Origin: Vreelandella lutescens
Lineage (GTDB): Bacteria; Pseudomonadota; Gammaproteobacteria; Pseudomonadales; Halomonadaceae
Direction: 5' to 3'
NCBI RefSeq assembly: GCF_014640815.1
Contig: NZ_BMHM01000004.1
Coordinates: forward strand, 1-64,000
Length of the DNA: 64,000 bases
Shown here one piece after another: positions 58,273 to 64,000 of the stretch; the first letter of the stretch is position 1; the number at the start of each line of letters is the position of its first letter. The translations under genes were made by a program, and so were the position numbers. The notes beneath the pieces are model-generated. The model did not search any database. It saw nothing but the letters and a program-made list of their open reading frames with translations, and had not been told where the DNA came from.

Positions 58273-59643
58273 ATGGCCGATCGACTCTATACCCAAGACA
58301 CTATTACCGCCTTGGCAACCCCACCCGGCCGTGGCGGCGTTGGTATTATTCGCGTGTCAGGCCCCGCCTGCCGGACGATAGCCGCTAAGATACTGGGTGA
58401 CTGCCCCGCCCCTCGTCACGCCCACTACGGCCCCTTTCACGGCGCTGAGGGCGCTATCGACGAGGGCATTGCGCTTCTCTTTAACGGCCCCCACTCTTTC
58501 ACCGGTGAAGACGTACTGGAGCTGCAGGGCCATGGCGGCCCCATCATTATGGATATGCTGCTTGAGCGCTGCCTGCAGTTAGGGGCGCGCCTGGCACGCC
58601 CAGGGGAGTTCTCCGAACGGGCGTTTCTCAACGACAAGCTGGATTTAGCCCAAGCAGAAGCGATTGCCGACCTGATTGATGCCACTTCCCGCTCCGCCGC
58701 TGAAAACGCAGTACGCTCGCTACAGGGCGAGTTCTCACAGCGGGTCTCCGCTCTGGTCAAACGGCTCATTGAGCTGCGCGTTTATGTCGAGGCTGCTATC
58801 GATTTTCCAGAGGAGGAGATCGATTTTCTCGCCGATGGCCACGTCGCCACGCACCTAGAGAGTGTTCAGCAGGCGCTGGTTGCCGTTCGCAAAGCCGCTG
58901 GGCAAGGCGCACTACTGCGCGAGGGTATGAGCGTGGTGATTGCAGGCCGCCCAAACGCAGGTAAATCTAGCCTGTTGAATGCGCTGACCGAGCAGGATAC
59001 GGCTATCGTGACAGATATTGCTGGCACCACCCGTGACGTACTGCGGGAATACATCCACCTAGACGGCATGCCGCTGCATATTATCGACACCGCCGGGCTG
59101 CGCGACACGCCCGATGCAGTAGAGAAAATCGGCGTAGCCCGCGCCTGGGAAGAGATTGAAAAAGCCGACCGTGTACTGCTCATGGTGGATGCATCCACCA
59201 CCGAAGCTACCGACCCGATGAGCATTTGGCCGGAGTTTGTGGAGCGCCTCCCCGATCAAAGCCGGCTTACCCTGGTGCGTAATAAAATCGATGCCAGTGC
59301 TGAGGCACCGGGCATTGAATTATCCACAACCACTCCCATCGTCCGACTATCTGCGAAAACCGGAGAGGGTGTGGATAGTTTGAAAACGCATCTGAAAGAG
59401 GTGATGGGGTTCTCTGCAACGACAGAGGGCCGTTTCTCCGCCCGGCGCCGCCACTTGGATGCTCTTGACCGCGCCATGGCTGCACTTGATACCGGGCGAG
59501 CCCAGTTGGATGGCTACGGTGCTGGTGAGCTTCTTGCCGAAGACCTAAGAGATGCGCAGCAGGCGCTAGGAGAGATCACCGGCGAATTTAGCGCCGATGA
59601 TCTGCTTGGCGAAATCTTTGGCAGCTTCTGTATTGGTAAGTAA
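58273..59643 (+). CDS. mnmE: tRNA modification GTPase MnmE
   Basis: 456 aa. With MnmG it installs the (carboxymethyl)aminomethyl group on wobble uridine. N-terminal folate-binding domain [25 protein letters not shown] (here [17 protein letters not shown]), [16 protein letters not shown] and the central helices. The G domain at about 215-375 has [14 protein letters not shown] (G1), the TRDV switch, DTAGLRDT (G3) and NKID (G4). The C-terminus ends in the catalytic CIGK. Here it is followed by rlmJ on the other strand, not by mnmG. Confidence 0.97.
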   Translation: MADRLYTQDTITALATPPGRGGVGIIRVSGPACRTIAAKILGDCPAPRHAHYGPFHGAEGAIDEGIALLFNGPHSFTGEDVLELQGHGGPIIMDMLLERCLQLGARLARPGEFSERAFLNDKLDLAQAEAIADLIDATSRSAAENAVRSLQGEFSQRVSALVKRLIELRVYVEAAIDFPEEEIDFLADGHVATHLESVQQALVAVRKAAGQGALLREGMSVVIAGRPNAGKSSLLNALTEQDTAIVTDIAGTTRDVLREYIHLDGMPLHIIDTAGLRDTPDAVEKIGVARAWEEIEKADRVLLMVDASTTEATDPMSIWPEFVERLPDQSRLTLVRNKIDASAEAPGIELSTTTPIVRLSAKTGEGVDSLKTHLKEVMGFSATTEGRFSARRRHLDALDRAMAALDTGRAQLDGYGAGELLAEDLRDAQQALGEITGEFSADDLLGEIFGSFCIGK

Positions 59644-59685
59644 CCGAGCCACTCACAACGAATCATCCACCACAACTCTTCATCA

Positions 59686-60531
59686 CTACTCGCCCACCAG
59701 CCATTTGGCGCGGTAGTGGCTGTCGCTCCCCAACAGCGGTGTCACTTGGGACATCGCTGAGGCTAGCTGCTCATCGAGCCCCCAGGGCGGGTTGATGACC
59801 ACCATGCCACTACCGTACATCCCGTGTGCACCCTCCCCCGCTGCCCGTAGCAGCAGCTCGCTGTGCCAAATTTTACGAATGCCGCTCGCTTCAAGGCTGC
59901 TGAGCAGCGTTTCGTGATGTCCAGCAGGCAATAGCGGGTACCAAATCATTATCACAGCGTGGCGCACTTTTTCGAGGGTGTAAGCAACTGCCTCAACGAC
60001 CTCTTGATACTCCGCTTTACGCTCATAGCTAGGGTCTACCAGTACGCACATTCGAGGCGTCGCCACCGGCACCAACTGCTTTAGCCCCTGCAACCCGTCA
60101 CCGTAAATACGTCGTGCCTGCTTAGGCAGCGCCTGGCCACTCAAATGTTCATGCTCACCCGGATGCAGTTCAAATAGACGCAGTTGGTCTTGCTCACGTA
60201 GCGCCTGAGCAAGCCACCAGGGGGAACCCGGGTAGTGAGATAGCTCAGTAGGGTTGGGTTGTGCTGAATTCAAAGCGGTAAGCCAACGGCTGAGCAACGG
60301 GTCGCTCAGCTGCTGTCGGGCCTGCCATAGCGGAGCGATGCCTTCTCGGTACTCTTGAAGGCGCTGGGTCTCTTTGGTGGCTAGCGGATAGAGGCCCCTC
60401 CCCGCATGACTGTCCACATATGTAATCGCTGATTTTTTACGTAATAAATAGTCAGCCACTGCGTAAAGCGTTAAATGCTTCTGTACATCGGCAAAGTTAC
60501 CGGCGTGATAGGCGTGTTGATACGACAGCAT
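59686..60531 (-). CDS. rlmJ: 23S rRNA (adenine2030-N6)-methyltransferase
   Basis: 281 aa SAM-dependent methyltransferase. MLSYQHAYHAGNFADVQKH is the characteristic N-terminus, YVDSHAGRGLYPL is part of the SAM site, YPGSPWWLAQALR follows, and VLVDPSYERKAEYQEVVEAV contains the DPxY-type catalytic motif. I use the ATG at 60531; eight additional in-frame residues from 60555 would lie in the upstream terminator. Confidence 0.94.
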   Translation of the reverse strand: MLSYQHAYHAGNFADVQKHLTLYAVADYLLRKKSAITYVDSHAGRGLYPLATKETQRLQEYREGIAPLWQARQQLSDPLLSRWLTALNSAQPNPTELSHYPGSPWWLAQALREQDQLRLFELHPGEHEHLSGQALPKQARRIYGDGLQGLKQLVPVATPRMCVLVDPSYERKAEYQEVVEAVAYTLEKVRHAVIMIWYPLLPAGHHETLLSSLEASGIRKIWHSELLLRAAGEGAHGMYGSGMVVINPPWGLDEQLASAMSQVTPLLGSDSHYRAKWLVGE

Positions 60532-60553
60532 GGCAGCTCGCTTGCAGTTGAAC

Positions 60554-60584
60554 AAAAAAAGCCCGCTATGTGAGCATAGCGGGC
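60554..60584 (-). terminator. rho-independent terminator of the OmpA-family lipoprotein gene
   Basis: On the minus strand GCCCGCTATG / CATAGCGGGC with a four-base loop, then seven T. It sits between the lipoprotein gene and rlmJ. Confidence 0.93.
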
Positions 60585-60620
60585 GCTTTACAGCAATGCT
60601 GAGATTTAACTCATTGGCAA

Positions 60621-61292
60621 CTACTGGCCATTACCGGTAGGGGTCAGCGTAATTTCGACCCGACGGTTTTGTGCGCGGCCTTGTTCGTTGTCATTGCTGG
60701 CTACCGGCTGGGTAGCGCCGTAGCCCATGGTGTTGAGACGCATAGAGGAGACACCGTTCTGGCTCAGATAGCTGCCCACCGACTGCGCGCGACGCTCAGA
60801 GAGACGCTGGTTATAGCTGGCATCCCCCGTGCTATCCGTGTGGCCCGCAATATTCACACGGGTATCGGTGTACTGAGTGAGGACACTAGCAACTTCGTTG
60901 AGGGCGCTGCGGGCATCGCCAGTCAGCTCAGCAGAATCGAAACCGAAGGTCACACTGCTGGGCATGTTGAGCACGATGTCGTCGCCACGGCGATCGATCT
61001 CGATGCGCGAACCTTGCAGGTTGTCACGCAGCTGCTGCTCTTGGCGGTCCATGTAAGCACCTACACCGGCGCCGGCAGCCGCACCAACAGCGGCGCCAAT
61101 TAATGCACGGTCACGACGGCTAGTGCTGCCATCGCCTGACAGCGCGCCGGCAGCCGCGCCAATCGCAGCACCGATACCGGTACCCATCGCGGTGCTGGAG
61201 CGCTGCGTTTGACCGCCGTACGGGTCTGATGTAGCGCAGCCTGCCAGTAAAATAGCGGCTGCCAACGGGGTCAGTAGTCGAGAAATACGCAT
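60621..61292 (-). CDS. OmpA-family lipoprotein (YiaD type)
   Basis: 223 aa. Lipoprotein signal peptide with lipobox LLAGC (AAILLAGCATSD) near residue 18; a glycine-zipper hydrophobic region (GIGAAIGAAAGALSG and ALIGAAVGAAAGAGVGAY); then a C-terminal OmpA peptidoglycan-binding domain: TFGFDSAELTGDARSALNE, INIAGHTDSTG-type VNIAGHTDSTGDASYNQ, LSERRAQSVGSYL and GYGATQPVASN. It tethers the outer membrane to peptidoglycan. It is flanked by hemW upstream and its terminator downstream. Several paralogues are common, so I give no symbol. Confidence 0.9.
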   Translation of the reverse strand: MRISRLLTPLAAAILLAGCATSDPYGGQTQRSSTAMGTGIGAAIGAAAGALSGDGSTSRRDRALIGAAVGAAAGAGVGAYMDRQEQQLRDNLQGSRIEIDRRGDDIVLNMPSSVTFGFDSAELTGDARSALNEVASVLTQYTDTRVNIAGHTDSTGDASYNQRLSERRAQSVGSYLSQNGVSSMRLNTMGYGATQPVASNDNEQGRAQNRRVEITLTPTGNGQ

Positions 61293-61353
61293 CACTCACT
61301 CCTTGCTTATGATTGATTTATGGCCTTATGGATCGCTGGTCACTCGTCGCGGA

Positions 61354-62523
61354 TCACTCTTCGCTGATCAAGGCCAGCAACTCGTTCAAGAATAATAGAC
61401 CTTGAGGCGATGCACGCAGCTTTTCAGGCATTTCCATTAAAAGTCCTTTTTCGTGGGCGCTTTGTAAACGGCTAAGTAACAGAGCATTTGGCTGGCCAGT
61501 GTGGGCCAACCAATCTGCTAACGTCACGCCTTCGGTTAAGCGCAGCGCATTCATGGCAAACTCAAGGGGCAGCTCCTGGGGTTCGATAAGCTGCTGGCCT
61601 GCCACAAAACCACGCGGGTCGTTAGCGCGACGCAAGTACGCATCAGGTTGGCGTGTTTTCCAGCGCCGCTCAATCTGCCACTTGCCATGGGAATCTATGT
61701 GGGTGAGTTTTCCATGAGCGCCTGCGCCAATTCCCAGGTAGTCGCCAAATCGCCAGTAGTTCAGGTTATGGCGGCTCTGTCGCCCTTGCCGGGCATAGGC
61801 AGAGATCTCATACCGGTTCAATCCAGCCTGCTCCAAGCGCTGGTGCCCCGCTTCCTGAATATCCCACAGGGCTTCTTCTTCTGGCAGAGGTGGCGGATGC
61901 GAGAAAAACGCCGTATTAGGCTCCAGGGTTAACTGATACCAGGAAAGATGTTCAGGGTTGAGGGCAAGTGCCTGGTCGATGTCTTCCATGGCTTGCTCGG
62001 GCGTTTGCTGGGGTAGCCCATGCATCAGATCAATATTGAGGTTATCAAACCCCGCCGCCCTGGCCTCGCTAATCGCCGTCACCGCTTCGCTGCCGCTATG
62101 AATTCGCCCTAAAGCGCTTAATTGGGTTGGGCGGAAACTCTGTACGCCGAGTGACAGGCGATTAATACCTGCTTCCCGGTAACCGATAAACCGCTGCTGC
62201 TCGGTCGTGCCTGGATTCGCTTCCAGCGTGATTTCAATCGTGGGTGAAAAAGGTAGCCGCTGGCGAATACCATCAAATAACTGTTGATAAAACCCAGGAG
62301 AAAGAAGGCTAGGCGTACCGCCACCGATAAAAATGGTTTGAACGGTTCGGCCGGAAGCTAACGATAAATCACCGTCCAAGTCGCTAAGTAAAGCAGCCAA
62401 GTAGGCCGCTTCGGGTAGCTCGCTGGCATCAGGTTCATGGGAGTTAAAGTCGCAATAGGGGCACTTGCGGACACACCAAGGCGTATGGATATAGAGTGAG
62501 AGTGGCGGCAGCTGATCAGCCAT
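61354..62523 (-). CDS. hemW: HemW-like radical SAM heme chaperone
   Basis: 389 aa. The radical SAM cluster motif CVRKCPYCDFNSHEP (CxxxCxxC) sits near residue 17; TIFIGGGTPSLLS, ITLEANPGT and NRLSLGVQSF follow, with the C-terminal HemW domain NRYEISAYARQG and NLNYWRFGDYLGIGAGAHG. Known HemW binds heme and delivers it to respiratory proteins and is not a coproporphyrinogen oxidase. Its start overlaps the rdgB stop by 8 bp, the conserved rdgB-hemW order. Confidence 0.93.
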   Translation of the reverse strand: MADQLPPLSLYIHTPWCVRKCPYCDFNSHEPDASELPEAAYLAALLSDLDGDLSLASGRTVQTIFIGGGTPSLLSPGFYQQLFDGIRQRLPFSPTIEITLEANPGTTEQQRFIGYREAGINRLSLGVQSFRPTQLSALGRIHSGSEAVTAISEARAAGFDNLNIDLMHGLPQQTPEQAMEDIDQALALNPEHLSWYQLTLEPNTAFFSHPPPLPEEEALWDIQEAGHQRLEQAGLNRYEISAYARQGRQSRHNLNYWRFGDYLGIGAGAHGKLTHIDSHGKWQIERRWKTRQPDAYLRRANDPRGFVAGQQLIEPQELPLEFAMNALRLTEGVTLADWLAHTGQPNALLLSRLQSAHEKGLLMEMPEKLRASPQGLLFLNELLALISEE

Positions 62524-63124
62524 GCGCCACCTTCAAAATATCCACTAATGCATGTAGCGCGCGACCGCGATGACTTAAGCGGTTTTTGGTCTCGCTTTGT
62601 AGCTCGGCGACACTCATGCCCTGGTCGGGTAACCAAAAGAGCGGGTCGTAACCAAAACCGCCCTCACCGCGAGGATGAGCAAGAATTTCACCCTCCCAAC
62701 TACGCTGCACAATCACAGGGACAGGATCTTCCGCATGACGCAGATACACCAGCACGCACCAGTAGCGTCCGCTGCGCTGCCCTTCAGCACACTCACTCAA
62801 CGCCGCTAGCAATTTCTCATTGTTACGTTCGTCACTTTTAGGCTCACCTGCATAGCGAGCGGAATAGATGCCCGGTGCCCCATGCAGCGCATCTACTTCT
62901 AGCCCAGAGTCGTCCGCTAGCGCAGGTAATCCACTGACTCGGCTAGCCTCACGCGCTTTTAACAAAGCGTTTTCAACGAACGTAAGCCCCGTTTCCTCTA
63001 CATCATGTACACCAAAATCCGCCTGTGGCCGTACATCTAACCCTAACGGCGACAGCAACTGATTGAATTCTCTTAATTTACCAGCATTTCCACTGGCTAA
63101 AACAAGCGTGTTTGCTGCATTCAT
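62516..63124 (-). CDS. rdgB: XTP/dITP diphosphatase (RdgB/HAM1 family)
   Basis: 202 aa house-cleaning pyrophosphatase that removes non-canonical purine triphosphates. VLASGNAGKLREFNQLLSPLG, VEETGLTFVENALLKAREAS, ALADDSGLEVDALHGAPGIY, GFGYDPLFWLP and the closing LSHRGRALHAL are canonical. GGAGGT precedes the ATG at 63124; an upstream ATG at 63139 adds five residues. It is the first gene of rdgB-hemW. Confidence 0.96.
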   Translation of the reverse strand: MNAANTLVLASGNAGKLREFNQLLSPLGLDVRPQADFGVHDVEETGLTFVENALLKAREASRVSGLPALADDSGLEVDALHGAPGIYSARYAGEPKSDERNNEKLLAALSECAEGQRSGRYWCVLVYLRHAEDPVPVIVQRSWEGEILAHPRGEGGFGYDPLFWLPDQGMSVAELQSETKNRLSHRGRALHALVDILKVAHG

Positions 63125-63407
63125 AAGGGCTACCTCCACACAGAAGGCTTTCAGTTTACGCCTATCAGAAACGCAGCTAAAGGAGACAAAATGTTACTCA
63201 ATGTATCTGACAGATCAACGGCAAAATAACCATTTTTAACTATATTTTTATTTATTAAACAACATTTTAATTCTATATTCCAAAAAAATATATCTATGTA
63301 AAAATTACTTTTACTATTATTTTAATAACAAAACTTTACGAAATGTAGCTCATGGGCAACACTGTAATGGTCACCTGCTCACGCTTTACTCCCATGAGGC
63401 CTCCCCA
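63125..63407. promoter_or_regulatory. AT-rich divergent regulatory region between rdgB and a csgD-like gene
   Basis: 283 bp with no gene. Bases about 63215-63345 are strikingly AT-rich, with long A and T runs (for example around 63235-63320), unlike the GC-rich neighbourhood. Such DNA is typical of promoters silenced or bent by nucleoid proteins and of csgD-type biofilm regulators, but no specific operator can be assigned. Confidence 0.5.
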
Positions 63408-64000
63408 ATGTCACAAGAAAAGACGCACGGCTTGGTGTACATCGTCACCGAAAAAAGCCCTCAATCGCAGTTGTTTGCTGACTACTTACACCAGCACACA
63501 GGGTGTACGGTCAGTATCCACTCACCGCGTGGCGCATTACCCGCTGCCACTCCCGACAAACTGCTGATCCTGATTGATAGTGATCACATTGGAATAGAGG
63601 CGTTGCCTGAATGGCAGGAAAAACTCCCTGACAGCCTCGCGAAAACATCACTCGCCGCTTTTAACATTCGCGATATGGATCACGCCCTTGAAGCCCTCTC
63701 ATGCGCCCAGTTAAAAGGGGTTTTTTATCGTAATGAAAGCCTCGATGTGATCTGCAAAGGCATTCATTCATTACTGGAAGGCGAGCTATGGATGTCGAGA
63801 GATTTAATGGCACGCCTGATTCTCTTTTACCGCAAATACCAAAGTAACGCTTTTAGACCAGCCTGTGGTTTAACCAATCGCGAAATGGAAATTATCTCAC
63901 TGCTCAGTGCTGGTTCTTCTAACCAACAAATAGCCGACAAGCTATTTGTGAGTGAACATACGGTTAAATCTCATCTTTACAATATATTCAGAAAAATCAA
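63408..64000 (+). CDS. CsgD-like LuxR-family transcriptional regulator, truncated by the window edge
   Basis: 197 codons are visible before the window ends. ATG at 63408 follows TGAGG with eight-base spacing. The N-terminal half resembles an atypical receiver domain (LVYIVTEKSPQSQLFADYL, LLILIDSDH), as in CsgD, lacking a clear phospho-acceptor set. KGVFYRNESLDVICKGIHSL matches CsgD GVFY...GL. The HTH is GLTNREMEIISLLSAGSSN followed by QQIADKLFVSEHTVKSHLYN and IFRKI. The full protein should run about 15-20 residues further. The link to curli or to Pel regulation is only by family resemblance. Confidence 0.85.
   Translation, partial: MSQEKTHGLVYIVTEKSPQSQLFADYLHQHTGCTVSIHSPRGALPAATPDKLLILIDSDHIGIEALPEWQEKLPDSLAKTSLAAFNIRDMDHALEALSCAQLKGVFYRNESLDVICKGIHSLLEGELWMSRDLMARLILFYRKYQSNAFRPACGLTNREMEIISLLSAGSSNQQIADKLFVSEHTVKSHLYNIFRKI

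Overview
The window looks like the origin-proximal part of a gammaproteobacterial chromosome. Gene order and protein sequences suggest Halomonas or a close relative in the Halomonadaceae, but no database search was possible. The central evidence is the block gyrB-recF-dnaN-dnaA / oriC / rpmH-rnpA-yidC-mnmE (48968-59643) and five perfect 16-bp ParB-binding parS palindromes between 38.8 and 52.1 kb. No tRNA, rRNA, insertion sequence, prophage or CRISPR array was seen.

Layout. 0-6 kb: a solitary E. coli-type pyrB faces a minus-strand run of ruvX, yqgE, gshB, a CvfB-type S1 protein, rsmE, secB and a membrane rhodanese. 6.2-10.4 kb: gpmI, an EnvC-like LytM activator and a CtpA-type protease. 10.4-16.3 kb: the classic ubiI-ubiH-pepP-ygfB block, divergent from zapA-6S RNA-fau. 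16.4-19.1 kb: a 32-residue membrane peptide, ilvA and rpiA. 19.3-32.8 kb: a complete Pel exopolysaccharide operon, pelX-pelABCDEFG, with overlapping genes that suggest translational coupling. 32.8-44.1 kb: a compact envelope and LPS-core region (waaA, hldE, kdkA, waaF, hldD, four less specific glycosyltransferases and an OpgB-like phosphoglycerol transferase) with alternating strands and overlapping gene ends. 44.2-48.8 kb: glyQS, a kinase-fold gene and gmhB. 49-59.6 kb: replication-origin genes. 59.7-63.1 kb: rlmJ, an OmpA-family lipoprotein, hemW and rdgB. 63.4 kb to the end: a CsgD-like LuxR-family regulator cut by the window edge.

How the genes fit together. The LPS genes supply activated heptose (hldE, gmhB, hldD), attach Kdo (waaA), phosphorylate it (kdkA) and add heptose (waaF and other GT9 enzymes). 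gmhA is not in the window. The Pel operon holds the polymerase PelF, the c-di-GMP receptor PelD, the inner-membrane partners PelE/PelG, the periplasmic PelA, the export proteins PelB/PelC and a sugar epimerase that probably supplies UDP-GalNAc. The CsgD-like protein at the right edge is a second biofilm-type gene, but nothing in the sequence links it to pel.

I did not find a clearly undescribed system. The points most worth a second look are the parS sites embedded in coding genes, the kinase-fold gene with a degenerate catalytic loop beside gmhB, two small ORFs (16398-16496 and 6149-6259), the interlocked LPS genes, and the absence of yidD and of mnmG-rsmG-parAB from their usual places.
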